In this document: positions 1-10,659 of the stretch, in pieces
How the letters are laid out: every line of letters starts with the position of its first letter
How positions within the stretch are numbered: position 1 is the first letter of the stretch
NCBI GenBank assembly: GCA_907164885.2
Contig: OU015491.1
Coordinates: 117,883,431-117,947,430, forward strand
Direction: 5' to 3'
Origin: Dolomedes plantarius
Lineage: Eukaryota; Arthropoda; Arachnida; Araneae; Dolomedidae
DNA length: 64,000 nucleotides
Notes under the pieces: generated by a model
Database searches by the model: none
The model's input: the letters and a program-made list of their open reading frames with translations, nothing else
Told to the model about the DNA's origin: nothing
Program-made: the position numbers and the translations under genes

Positions 1-735
1 TAAGCTTTCTAAGTCGATGCAGGTGGATCAGAAGAGCGACACACAGTCCTATGATGCTTTACGTTACGGTACATAACCCACTTCTCATCTCCTGTCACAA
101 TTCATGTCAAGAATAGGTCGTGTTTGTACCGGGAAAGCAACTGAAACACAGATGGCGATTTGGTCATCCCGTTGATTAGCTGTCAGGTTATGTGGAACTC
201 AACGATCCAACTTTCTCGTAAAACCTAACTTAACCAGCCGTCTCTCGACCGTTGTCCGGTGTACGCTGAAGGTCTCTGGTAATTCTTGTACGGTTGGTTT
301 CGGGTTGTTCCTTATGGCTTGGTCAATATCGTCTTCTCCAACGTGTGATGGCCGTCCACTCCTAGCCTGATCTTGGTAGCTTCTGTCTCCTTCCCTAAAT
401 TTACGAAACCATCGACGACATGTGCTGTCGTCTATTGCATCCTCCTCATAAACTTGACAAACATTGCGACATGCTGAGGCTGCCGTACTCTTTTTATCGA
501 ACTCGTATAACAAACAATGTCTTATATGCTCCTTCTCACTTTCCATGTTACACCCTCTGAGATTTTTTTTGAGATGATTAACTTTCTGAGACACGATGCA
601 TTTATATGTGAGGCATCCACACTTTTGATTGACCGATGATTTGTGTCATTACAATGTCACGTGTAACGTCAATTCCATTGCAAATTTGCATCTCCAAAAA
701 CGGGTAGAACTTTCGCACGCACCCATATAATGCTT
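1..735 (-). pseudogene. mariner transposase, 5' part, edge-truncated and broken
   Basis: N-terminal half of a mariner (SETMAR-like) transposase read leftwards. The likely start Met is at 544-546, after about 190 bp of leader resembling a mariner 5' end. The first ~115 codons form the paired helix-turn-helix that binds the terminal repeats: CRRWFRKFREGD in helix 2, then the linker ARSGRPS and the second HTH ending RRLVKLGFTRKLDR. A TGA at 199-201 replaces the Trp codon expected in the WVPH linker motif. Translation resumes as VPHNLTANQRDDQ and later, after frameshifts, as VTGDEKWVMYRN near 100-65, which carries the first catalytic Asp. The window edge removes the rest. It is a dead copy. The outer terminal repeat could not be paired because the other end lies outside the window, so 735 is approximate. 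Confidence 0.85.
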
Positions 736-904
736 GCTGCGATCAGTGGAAACATTTCGCTATTTTTCAAGGAAAGGAGGAGTTACAATAGTTTAAAATA
801 GTTTTATTGTAAAATTTCTCCTAACGCAACAATAAATAATCATATTGCAATGAAATAATTTCCTCTAAATAGTAGTGAGCATCTTATGAGATAGTGCAGC
901 ATTA

Positions 905-1262
905 TTTTTTTTTCTCGAACGTAGAGGCACTCGTCTCTAGACATTCACCTGTATGTACACCGCGAGACTGCTGGCCATTCATTTAAGGGGGAACCGTATA
1001 GGTGGCCAGCACTACTCCCTACAAGCCGGTCCCGCAATTTAGAGCCGAGTCAAAGGACGAGACCGGTACACTTGACCCCACACCTCCAGAGGTAAATTTT
1101 GAGAACTTGGAGGACATTGCAGCCACGACAGATTTTTCATATGACAGCCGCCCTTAGTGTACACGGCGGTGGATTTGTCAGCGACGGGCATCGAACCAGT
1201 GACGTTTAGATCACTGGCTCGCTGCGTTTGCCAACTGGGTCGCCGCGCCCGGTAGCGCATCA
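905..1262 (-). repeat. tRNA-derived SINE (family 1)
   Basis: On the minus strand a tRNA-like head (about 1260 to 1180) starts GCGCTACCGGGCGCGG, has an A-box-like GTTGGCAAACGC and a perfect B box GGTTCGATGCC. A body of ~260 bp follows, ending in an A-rich tail (GAGAAAAAAAAATAAT at 920-905). Head, body and tail in that order define a SINE transcribed by RNA polymerase III and mobilised by a LINE. It is much more GC-rich than its flanks. The tRNA-like stem loop CAGTGATCTAAACGTCACTG is not a normal anticodon arm, so this is not a working tRNA gene. No clean target duplication was found. Confidence 0.7.
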
Positions 1263-1549
1263 ATTGACATCAAGCAGCAGTTGTAATGACAGCTAGTTTT
1301 TACGATAAGAATACTACACGAGAGCTTCCAAAATATGTACTCGAAAAAGAATATGGTATTTTGTCTTTATGTAATGCAAAGTAAGTTGCTTTTAAGAAAT
1401 TATGGTTTGTTAGGGAAAGTGCATTTACTGAAGAAGCGATTCCACCGATGGCCATGCCCTGAATATGGTAGCATGGGCCATAGATCCCATATTTCATGCT
1501 ACAGTAAGCAATCCTACTCAAGGCATTTATACGAAAGTATTTTTGAATA

Positions 1550-1720
1550 TGCCGACCATATGGTACAATGTTAGCGCCGTGAGCTTCGATTCAAATCCCG
1601 AATAAGGCCGAATAATAATCGTTACCGTGTTGTCCCCTCATAGGGAGCAATGCTGGCTCACCTGAATGATGCTCCCATAATAAAGCAGCAAGCAAAATAT
1701 TGCGGTGAATAACTAAATGC
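1550..1720 (+). repeat. tRNA-derived SINE remnant (family 2)
   Basis: Contains a B-box-like GATTCAAATCCCG followed by AATAAGGCC at 1588-1612, and a body with CACCTGAATGATGCTCCC near 1659. The same B box and following bases occur at 31552-31576, and a similar body occurs at 40310-40370. Shared order of head and body across three loci supports a dispersed SINE family. The head is degenerate and no poly(A) tail is obvious. Confidence 0.5.
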
Positions 1721-2004
1721 CGAATGTCCACGTCAAGTATCTCCGCATTAGAAAAAAATTGAACACGATTGACACTGATTCTTATAGATTTCTTTTGTTC
1801 ATTTTTTCTACATTTGCAAGTTTCGCATGGAAGCGTCTTTGTAATAATATGTTCAAGAGCATATAAACGTAATCTATGATGAGAAAAGTATTCTGGTGTA
1901 CTTGAAAAGAAATCGATTTGCTTAGAAATGTCGAGACACTATCTCAGGCAATCATAAATGCTCGTATGTAGAGATTATTTCGCAAACGATCTAACGACTT
2001 TCGC

Positions 2005-2113
2005 AACTGATACTAATCGAGTATCAGTTGAAGGAACTTATACTCGACATTCAATCGACATTAGTTGGGAACGATCACAGAGCTGATAAAGCTTTGTGAT
2101 CGTTCCCAACTAA
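2005..2113. repeat. two adjacent hairpins (10-bp and 24-bp stems)
   Basis: A 10-bp perfect stem (AACTGATACT at 2005-2014 with AGTATCAGTT at 2020-2029, 5-nt loop) is followed 31 bp later by a 24-bp stem with one mismatch (2061-2084 with 2090-2113, 5-nt loop, core GGGAACGATCACA). The surroundings are ordinary AT-rich DNA without palindromes of this length. It may be a tiny foldback element, a hairpin RNA locus or a break-repair scar. Confidence 0.75.
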
Positions 2114-2119
2114 TGAACT

Positions 2120-3211
2120 GCTCTACCTTTGCAACATACCTGTTTGTGACATTTTGTCCAAATGGGTCAGATCTCTGTTAAGTAGAATTATTGTGAAGTG
2201 GAAATGTGTTGTATCTGCAATAACGCGGATATTATGACAGTGGTTACAAAATATCTTGAATGTTATAAAACTGAAGAGTCTGGTACAAAAAGTGACCTGT
2301 TATGAGATATTCGCAGCCGACATATTTAATACCCTCAAATACAACTTCAAACTATAGTTACTATCCGAGAGCTTCGGGAAAAATTTTTCATGGCAAGACA
2401 TAGGCCGAATACGACCACGATAAAGTAAAATGTCAGCTAGATTCGTGAAAAATTAGTGTCAGTAGTAAGTTGCGTTTTATGCAGTGATAAATGACGTTCT
2501 ACTCTCTGATAGGAACTGGAATGAATATATAGATGGAGAATGTCAGGTGAGGGATTTAACTCAGCAACTTTTGAATCCATGGTTAACAGCCGTAATGGTT
2601 TGTAGGGATGCTTTTAATGGTTTGGGGTGGGTATCTTTCTTCTAATGAAAAGGAATATTTACTGATACTTACATTGTTATTTCAAACAATTCTATAGTTG
2701 CAGTAGTGATATGAGCTGTAACTGCATGTTAACACAAGAATGAGCTTGTGTTAGCAAGAAGATTTGTCTTAAAGCAAGACGATTCTTCTTAAAGCGGGGT
2801 GAACAATGCAGTAATGGTGTCACATCTTCATGGACTGCTATGAGATATATGATGTCCCACATGATAATTAAACACAATAGACCGATTGTATAATAAAACA
2901 TAATGAATTCAGACCTCAAAGCCATAGACGATAATAAAAACTTTTCCCTACGTGGGAAGTAATAATGCGATATAAAAATTAATTCGCTTTTATCTGAGAT
3001 AATTTTCAGCAACAGTATTAATATCCGTTTTTTGTTATGTTAGTTTTTTTAGTTCAGTTCAGTAAAATGCTTGGGTCTTTACCAAGTATAGTTGGTTGTT
3101 TTTTGACGCCATTGAATGTAAATTGAATGTGAATTGAAAACAGTTTTCCTGAAGAAAGAGATAAATGCTTCTTATTTAATTATATCATTGAGGTATTAAA
3201 ATATATAACTC
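2120..3211. other. AT-rich DNA without a recognisable gene
   Basis: Short open frames exist on both strands but none shows a domain, codon pattern or start context I can support. No inverted ends or tandem arrays were noticed. Confidence 0.5.
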
Positions 3212-4186
3212 GTACAGTCAATAAATTCGGAGACTTTATTTACTACAACAACGAATACACTTACAAAGGTATTCTGAACACAATCACCTTCAAAATAATG
3301 TCCTTCCGCAACTATACACTTCTGCCAGCGTTGATACAGCTTCTGGAAACAGTCCTGGAAACCGTTGCGTGAGAGCTGTCGTAAAGCGGTTGTCGCTGTT
3401 GCCATCACTTCTTCGGCATTTGCAAACCGCTTGCCCTTGATGCGATCTTTCAGTTTCGGGAACAGGTAGAAATCGCAAGGAGCGAGGTCTGGGGAATACG
3501 GGGGCTGTGGCAGAACTGTGGCGCCGTGTTTTACAAGGGCTTGTTGCACCATAAGGGATCGGTGCGCAGTCATGCAACATTGTCATGCAACAACATCCAC
3601 ATGTTGGATTTCCAAACGTGTGGACCTTTACCACGGATTGCCCCCCGGAGACAACGAAAAACCTGTACATACTATTTGTTGACGATGTTACATTGTGTTT
3701 CGCGCAGCTTGTCCTTTCTAGACCTTGCGCCAATAAACTTCAACCAACCAAATAACCACTACTCCTACCCGTTGGATGGTCGCCTCCATTTGTGGGGTCA
3801 CTGGCCACCCACTTCACGGATCATCTGCAATAGCGTCTCTCCCATTTTTAAACAAGCTGTACCATTTGAAAACTTTCGATCTGCAGATACCTTCGTCTCG
3901 ATAAGCTCTTTGCAGTAACCGTAGCGTTTCTGCAGTGGTTTTTTCTAATTTGTAGCAGAATTTAATGTTGGAACGTTGCTCCAAAAAGGACATTTTGCTA
4001 CATCGACATCATAGGCTGACAGTCTGCAGCCAAATGGTGAGCTGCGCGCCATAGCAGTTGTGCAAAGCGTCATGTGATGTCTCACGCGTACGCAGATAAC
4101 CAGACTTGCAAACCACATCGTTATTTCGGTTCCCCCGCACACCGGGCATGACGGGGGAGGGTAGTCCCCGAACTTATTGACTATAC
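3212..4186 (-). mobile_element. mariner element, internally deleted, both TIRs present
   Basis: Terminal inverted repeats of 23 bp match at 20 positions: 3212-3234 (GTACAGTCAATAAATTC onward) and 4164-4186 (GTCCCCGAACTTATTGAC onward). TA dinucleotides at the boundary fit Tc1/mariner insertion. At about 975 bp the copy is shorter than the ~1.3 kb usual for mariner, and the missing part is the middle of the transposase. The right end abuts a (TA)n tract that may have grown from the target site. Confidence 0.85.
3223..3990 (-). pseudogene. mariner transposase pseudogene
   Basis: Reading leftwards, the N-terminal HTH survives in pieces (QRSNIKFCYKL, then SKVFKWYSLFKNGRDA with SGWPVTP, about 3985-3790). 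The C-terminal catalytic part is open from about 3573 to 3196: it begins after the HDN-type motif (damaged by a short duplication that disrupts the Asp) and continues with YSPDLAPCDFYLFPKLK, which carries the third Asp of the mariner DD34D triad, and the tail ending ALVKH...CIVAEGHYFEGDCV. The stretch with the first catalytic Asp (TGDE-type motif) is deleted. Frameshifts and stops occur in the 5' half. It could still bind as a non-autonomous substrate through its ends but cannot encode an active enzyme. Confidence 0.85.
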
Positions 4187-4189
4187 TGG

Positions 4190-4234
4190 TATATATATAT
4201 ATATATATAAAAACAAGAGACATATATATATATA

Positions 4235-4267
<33 letters not shown>
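4190..4267. repeat. (TA)n microsatellite
   Basis: Two TA runs, 4190-4209 and 4221-4267, separated by AAAAACAAGAGAC. Any tyrosine-isoleucine repeat frame here is a by-product of TATA repeats. Confidence 0.95.
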
Positions 4268-4270
<3 letters not shown>

Positions 4271-4274
<4 letters not shown>

Positions 4275-5045
4275 AGGAATAATCATGGGGGTGGGGGGCT
4301 AATCATAAGAATCTTTAAAAGGGGTTTTTACTAGAGAAAATAGGAATTATCAATTAAATACTATTATTTTACGAAGTATCGGAGAGGAGGCATTGCGGAG
4401 AAAATAGATAATAGGGCTGGATTTGATTGACAGCTTCGCGCCATCCATGCCTCATCTTCGGTGCAAACGTCAGAGCTCTTGTGGGCACGCGCGGTATTTC
4501 TGGAAGCTGGACGCAAAGGGTTGAAATCTTCAGAGACAATGGGATGATCGACTAGGAAAGACGTGTCGCTTGGGGAACACGCGTTTTGGACAGGGAAGGG
4601 ACTAAATTAATTTTATTAATGGAGCTGAGTAATTATTTATAAGTTAATAAAGATATTTAGGAAAATCAACTAGACTGGTTTCTGGCTAATCGTGTCAACA
4701 CCCTGACTGCTGATAGAAGAAGATGGAGATGTCGGGAGCCGACCGCAGTTGTAAATCTATGAGAAGTTCGGACTACATGGTTAAAATTATGGGCGAGAAG
4801 AACGAGTCCGGCATATATATATATATATATATATAGTATACATAATATACATAAACATATAATACATATAATATACATAAAGAGACATTGCTTCATATAA
4901 TCTTATTTAATCCTTCTCATAAAGAAAGAGTGTGATTTGTTACAGGTTTTAAAATATCTTTTCTTGAGGGAAATAGAAAACAGTATGCATAAAATCTAAT
5001 AGTTAATTTAAAAGGGTTAAGTTTACTTAAGTAGCATTATGTATG
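4271..5045. other. unassigned DNA with a GC-richer patch
   Basis: 4400-4590 and 4680-4810 are less AT-rich than the surroundings and may be old transposon remains, but I recognise no domain or terminal repeat. A short (TA)n tract lies at 4813-4835. Confidence 0.4.
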
Positions 5046-5047
5046 TA

Positions 5048-5530
5048 CAGTTAAACCTCGTTTATCTGGACTAACTAGGACCATAGGCACTCCGGATAAT
5101 CGAAAGTCTGGATAATCCGGGTAATATAGGTAATAAGCAAAACAAAATCCTTAACTAAGCAGACATACCGTTTATTATGATAAAAAAACTATGTTTTGTA
5201 ACAAAATTACATAGTATTGTTTACAAGACATTAAAAAACATAAAATTAACTTTTCCCATCATTTTTTAACAAAGAAATGTTAAGTCTAGTAAAGATTTCT
5301 TAAACTCAACAGAAAGCATTTTATTACCATAATTTATTGCATAATCTATGCAGGAACTGTACATTGAATCAAACTAAAAAACGAATATTTAGCGTACTTG
5401 TAGTTACATTCTTGCTATCAAAGTTATAAATTATTATTTAATGTGAACATTAAATAAAAATATCTGCTAATCTGGTCCGTATTATCCGGAGATCCGGATC
5501 AACGAGGGCCGGATAAACGAGGTTTTACTG
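5048..5530. mobile_element. Tigger/pogo-type MITE
   Basis: Starts CAGTTAAACCTCGTTTATC at 5048 and ends with the inverse (GATAAACGAGGTTTTACTG at 5512-5530). Subterminal CCGGATAAT-type motifs recur inside both ends (5092-5120 and 5481-5515). A TA precedes the left end; the right flank is AA, so the duplication has decayed on that side. CAGT starts, TA targets and CCTCG-type ends are typical of pogo/Tigger elements. At 483 bp with no transposase it is non-autonomous. Confidence 0.8.
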
Positions 5531-5555
5531 AATTTAAGGATTATTTAACTTATGC

Positions 5556-5580
5556 GCATAGTAATAATAATAATAATAAT

Positions 5581-5612
<32 letters not shown>
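5556..5612. repeat. (AAT)n microsatellite
   Basis: About nineteen AAT/TAA units with one interruption. Confidence 0.95.
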
Positions 5613-5614
<2 letters not shown>

Positions 5615-7064
5615 TTATAATTATTTTCATGTCTTAGAAAAATGTCCTTCATTTATTTGAAATTTATCTGCCAAACAATAATTCTTACTCTACATTTCAT
5701 AAAATGAGTAACGAAAATTTGCAGAATAACTTTAACTTTCGTCATGTCTGAATGTTTTTAGATAATGGGAAATGAGAAGTATAGTATTCCGGTATCATTC
5801 TTCAGTAATGATAAATCTGATATACATAGCATCCCTTACAAAGTTTTTCCCGAAAGTTTTCAATGAAATGTGAGAATATGGAATGGATAACGGGTGTTCG
5901 GAATAGATGAGAAAGTGCTTGATGCAATATAAGTGTAAATAAACTCAACCAGACTCGAAATTATAGAGCGAGAGTGTCTCTAACTCATTTCATATGGATG
6001 GAAATACGTGATTATTTTCTAAAATCTCGCATTCGCATCGATTTATCAGCAGGTTCCAATGTTTCTACACTAATATCCCTTTGTTATTTTCTTTGGGAGC
6101 AAAATTAATGATAGGAAGTATAAGTAATATTGAACAGCATGAAATTTGATTCCTGAAGAACATGTGATATTTTCGAGAAATATGATCATTTACTAAGCTA
6201 TGTTGAAAGGAATTATTTTCAGCGTTTGCTAAAACTTATCAAATATCAAGAATTTTGGCTTATAATATAAATAAGTACATGCTACGTGCTTGCAAATCAG
6301 TTGGAAATAAAATATTCTTAAATATAATAAATTATTGTCGAATAAGCTTTAAAAGTTAAGTTAAAATCTTCGCATTTTGCGATTTTATAGCACTAAACAA
6401 TTTTAGAAATTTATAATCAGAAAATTTCGTTTCTAGAAAAAAAGCCTATACCCTAAATTGATACTGTTTAGAGAAAACCACGTATGGCTTCTATATCCTA
6501 TCACTGAACACTTACACAGAATTTTTCACTGGTATCAATATTAGATACAGAATAGCTTTCTTTGTAGAAATTATCACCAAACAGTGAAAATTACAAGATT
6601 TTCTATTGGTTATGGTAATTACGTCATTTTGCTCCCAATTTGTCGAAAATATTTGAAAAAACATATAGAAAAAGTTTTTAATCTTTTAATTGATTATTAA
6701 ATTAAACACGTAAAACTAATTAACATGTTTTAGGTGATATACGTGAAATTAATATTTTTAGGGAACAGTGTCTTTATATGATTGTAATCACTAATCTTAA
6801 AACCGACTAAACCGTTAGGCATGCAGCGGGAACAAACCTGAAGACCAGTGGCTACGCAGTAACCTGAATACGCAGCCGAGGGTCCGCCTGTTTTCTCTGA
6901 TAATATAGGACTTAGGAGCCGTGTCAAGTAGTAGATACTACCGACTTTTGGCCCCAACGTCCCCACTATATGAAGGCGCTATTTTAATAATGGGCCAACT
7001 TCACTTTTTAAATAAATAGAGTTAGCCTCACTTTCATGTTCATACAAGTCATTTTCATCTTATT
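5615..7064. other. AT-rich DNA, nothing recognised
   Basis: No supported gene. A somewhat GC-richer block at 6790-6970 holds a 78-codon minus-strand frame without family resemblance; it could be an old repeat fragment. Confidence 0.45.
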
Positions 7065-7652
7065 TTTACCCTTCAGCGTACAGACTGCAACATTTTCGTA
7101 ATTTTGAATGTTTTGTTTTTATATGTAAGGTTTGAATGTTCTAAGCAGATTCTATTTATAACTACACCCTTTCTAATGCAGGTCTGATTTTCTGACCCTT
7201 GCATTCCTTTTCATTCATTGTTAGTCGTGATTTAACCATGGTAAACCAGCGATTATACTGGATTACAATTCAACAAAAACAGGAGTTGATGCAGTAGATC
7301 AAATGTGCAGCTATTACACGGTATCCCGCATATCACGAAGATGGACAGTCTCATTGTTTTTTAGGTTTTAGCACACATAATAGGAATCAATTCGCAAGTT
7401 GTCCTTAGATACAACAAACCGGACAGTTTTGAAATAAGGTGATTGTATCTGCATTCTTTGGCCTTTAATTATAAATATATCTCAATATTATCAACATTTT
7501 ATACCTTGTTATAAAACTCAGAATCATTATTTTTAATTTCAAAGGAAAAAGTTTATTACAAAAGGAATAATCAAGGTTGAAAGAGACGTTGCACTTTGTG
7601 CCACGCGCGTCTGCTGGTGTTCCAAAAATTGGCGCGCCCGCTGAAGGGTTAA
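7065..7652 (+). mobile_element. piggyBac-derived element with short TIRs
   Basis: The right end reads CGCTGAAGGGTTAA (to 7652) and the left end TTTACCCTTCAGCG (7065-7078). They are inverse to each other over 13 of 14 bases, and both sit at TTAA or a one-base variant, the piggyBac target. The enclosed coding remnant (separate entry) is piggyBac transposase. The ~588-bp length implies a large internal deletion. Confidence 0.7.
7254..7437 (+). pseudogene. piggyBac transposase fragment
   Basis: Translation gives YNSTKTGVDAVDQMCSYYT, then VSRISRRW, then after a +1 shift HIIGINSQVVLRYNKPDSF. This matches the conserved piggyBac block running from the last catalytic Asp (the GVDxVDQ motif) through the RRW motif to the NSQV helix. 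About 60 residues remain of a protein normally near 600; the first two catalytic Asp residues are absent. It lies between the TTAA-type ends at 7065 and 7652, so it is the residue of the same element. Confidence 0.8.
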
Positions 7653-8341
7653 ACTGGTACACCTCCAGCTTATTTCTGCTTCCATCAGAGGACATTACAA
7701 ATCAGACTTCAGCAGTCATTTTTCAACACTCATTAGACTTTAAGGTTCTGTATTTCAAAATGAACAAAAATGGAGTTGGATCACTATTCAAATAAGGCCT
7801 TCACATGATTGTAAAACAAGCCGAGTAGCAAATAGAACACTGCTTCGAAACTTGATCCTTTGAGGCAATAAATTTCTAAGTAACAAATATTTATTTTTCC
7901 CAAGAGTTAAAAAAATTATTACCATTAGTTTTACTAGAACTCTTAAATATTCACTCGGCATAGTACATATATGAATTTTCTTATTGTTTCATCAGTAAGG
8001 AATAATCGTCAGAACTAGTGAGACAATAGTGTGTCTGTTAAAGGAATTACTTATAACTCTTGATCTGCAAAATTTCTGAATAGGTAAAACTTCATAATGA
8101 TCGAAAATTTCTGAATGATGGACTATAAATTGAGCAGAGAAGAAAACCAAAAAAATTAATAAAATTAACCGTTGGGCTCAATATGCTGTCGGAAAGTTGT
8201 TAACGCTATTTCACGCATGTATTTGAGGATAGCGGTTTCCGAATGTTGGACGTATCATTCCTTACATTTCCAAATCTAAGAGATGTATTCTAAAGGCAAA
8301 TGAACCATACTCATCCTACAAATAATTTGTATTCCTTGTAG
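7653..8341. other. AT-rich DNA, nothing recognised
   Basis: No supported gene or repeat structure. Confidence 0.5.
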
Positions 8342-8343
8342 TA

Positions 8344-9545
8344 CCCTGAAGAGCCAAAAAACTGGTACAGACGTGCGTATGCTAATAATGGAGATCTGCA
8401 ACCAACCAGCGTAACGCGATGCGTTTGGCAGTGCCTATATAAGACAACATGTGTCTGGCGGAGCTGTTAGATCAATTCCTGCAGCTACAATGGCAGGTTA
8501 TCACGATTTATGTGACTTTGAACGTGGTGTTATAGTCGGTGCACGAGAGATGGGACATAACATCTCTGAGGTAGCGATGCAATTTGGATTTTTGCGCCCG
8601 ACCATTACACGAGTATACCGTGAATATCAGGTATCTGGTGAAACATCAAATCTACTTCAGCGGGTCTGCCGGAAAAAGACCTTAAAGACCTTAAAAGAAC
8701 TGGACCGTCGACGACTGACGAAAATCCTTAAACGAGATAGACGTACAACACTTCCTCAAATTGTTGCAGATTTTAATGCTGGGGCATCAAGAAGTGTCAG
8801 CGTGTGAACTGTTCAACGGACCATCATTGATATGAGATTTCGGAGCTTCAGGTTCATTCGCGTACCATTGTTGACTGCATGGCACAAAGTTTTTCGTCTT
8901 GCCAGGGCCCGTCAACACCTCCATTGGACTGTTGATGACTGGAAACCCATTGCCTGGTCTGGCGAGTCTCGTTTCCAATTGTATCGGGTGGATTGAGACA
9001 ACCTCATGAATACATAATCCGTACATGCCAACCGGGGACTGTTCAAGCTGGTGGAGATTCTGTGATGGTATGGGGCGTGTGCAGTTGGCGTGATATGGGA
9101 CCCCTAATACATCTAGAGACGACTCTGACAGGTGACTGGTACATAAGCATCCTGTCCTATCATCTACACCCATTCATGTCCATAGTGCATTCCGACGGAC
9201 TTGGACAATTCCAACAGAACAATGCGACACCCCCCACGTCGAGAGTTGCCACTGAATGGCTCCATAATCACTCCTCTGACGTTAGACACCCCCACTGTCC
9301 ACCTAAATCCCCAGACATTAACATTATTGAGCATATCTGGGATGCTTTGCAACGTGCTGTTCAGAAGAGATCTCCACCCTTCACACTCCTATGGATTTGT
9401 GGACTGCCCTGCAGGATTCATGGTGTGAATTGCCTCCAGGATACCTTCAGACATTTATGGAGTCCATGCCACGTCGTGTTCCAGCACTTCTGCGTGCTCG
9501 CGGGGGCCCTACATGATATTAGGCAGTTTTTCTGGCTCTTCAGTG
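8344..9545 (+). mobile_element. Tc1-like transposon, complete but inactive
   Basis: Both ends are present: CCCTGAAGAGCCAAAAAAC at the left and the inverse GTTTTTCTGGCTCTTCAGTG at the right. TA duplications flank it at 8342-8343 and 9546-9547. Length 1202 bp is normal for Tc1-like elements. Confidence 0.9.
8490..9522 (+). pseudogene. Tc1-like transposase, both catalytic Asp residues substituted
   Basis: The ATG at 8490 opens MAGYHDLCDFERGVIVGAR, the first helix-turn-helix, with a second HTH up to about residue 105. A TGA at 8805-8807 stops the frame; beyond it the DDE_3 catalytic domain can be read with frameshifts. The first Asp motif reads WSGESRFQ with Gly (codon 8961-8963) for Asp. The second reads QQNNATPPTSRV with Asn (9218-9220) for Asp. 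The glutamate in NIIEHIWD (9329-9331) remains. About 345 codons would be expected. It cannot catalyse transposition, although the ends could be used in trans. Confidence 0.92.
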
Positions 9546-9547
9546 TA

Positions 9548-9924
9548 TAATTAAGCTGAATTGGTGTATTTGTCTTTAAAACGACTCCAAAATATTGAAA
9601 TGTATAAATATGATTTACATCTGAGTTTTAAATAATTTTTGTTATTGAGAATTAATTAATTTAATTTACAAAATATACAAAATTTGATACTTTTTGCAAC
9701 TAGTAGTTAATGAATGGTAGAAAAAAATAAAGCAACAGAAATTGCGAGAATTAAATTTGAATTTTTGTGATTTAGAATATTCGGTTCTCCGTCTGCACGA
9801 ACAAATACATATTTATTAATTATTCCGAATGAAAATTGCATAAATTCATAAGTAAAATTCTAATTATAAACAATACCATATTTCAACGTAATTTTACTGA
9901 AGGGTCATAGCTTTTTTTTTCAAG
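9548..9924. other. AT-rich spacer
   Basis: No gene or repeat seen between the Tc1-like element and the first Tigger-type MITE. Confidence 0.5.
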
Positions 9925-9926
9925 TA

Positions 9927-10492
9927 CAGTGGTACCTCGACTTACGAGTTTAATTCGTTCCATGACTTAGCTCGTAACTCGAAATACTCGTATCTCGAAT
10001 CAATTTTTCCCATTGAAATGAATGGAAATGCCATTAATTCGTTCCGGGCTCACCCAATACACCGAAATTCTTTTGTTACATGTTTTAAATAAGAAAAACG
10101 TGCTTATAAACGACGGACATTCTATAAAGAAGCAATACAATAGAATGTACTGCAATAAATTTGTTTTATTAAGTGTAATGTATAACATTTATCTTGCAGA
10201 TCAGACTTGAAGATGCTGATGGAAGAGGAGGAGAAAGGTTGAACTGAAAAATTGAATCTTATTCGTTGATTTTTGATCTTTTCGCCCCGCTTTCCTCACT
10301 TTCACTTTTATTACCAGCTACTCTCTTAAAGTGAACGACTGAGACACTGAAGCTGGGCGAATGTTGCATCGTTCACTGTGGCTGTAATGTCCAGATTCCT
10401 CTTTCTGAGAATCCGAAGAACGTTTTCTCAGAATCCAATCTCTCGGTTTAAGACTGGATAAGTCGAGACACTCGTAAGTCGAGGTACCACTG
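9927..10492 (+). mobile_element. Tigger-type MITE, copy 1
   Basis: Ends are inverted repeats starting CAGTGGTACCTCGACTTACG, flanked by TA at 9925-9926 and 10493-10494. Length 566 bp. Short direct and inverted CTCGTAA motifs fill the subterminal region, as in pogo/Tigger elements. Relative to copy 2 (read in reverse) it lacks about 220 bp just inside its right end. A 62-codon frame at 10022-10210 is conserved in copy 2 only because the copies are related. Confidence 0.88.
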
Positions 10493-10659
10493 TATTGAGT
10501 TTACCTGAAATTATTTTCCTTTTTCTTTGAAATTGAATAATGTTATTTCCCAATACTTTACGCCGATTTATAGATCCTAATGACGTTAATTACAATTAAT
10601 ATAAACTTTTATATTAATTAATTTACTGATATGAACAAACCATCTCACTTTTGAATATA

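Noticed and set aside
1175..1260. Possible tRNA gene
   Set aside because: The B box is perfect but the anticodon arm and acceptor pairing do not fold as a tRNA and a SINE body with poly(A) follows. The same applies at 31495 and 52122.
3526..3918. 130-codon plus-strand frame
   Set aside because: It is the antisense of the mariner transposase remnant and has no independent support.
6730..6966. 78-codon minus-strand frame in a GC-richer patch
   Set aside because: Looks more protein-like than most but I recognise no family; kept only as a remark in the spacer entry.
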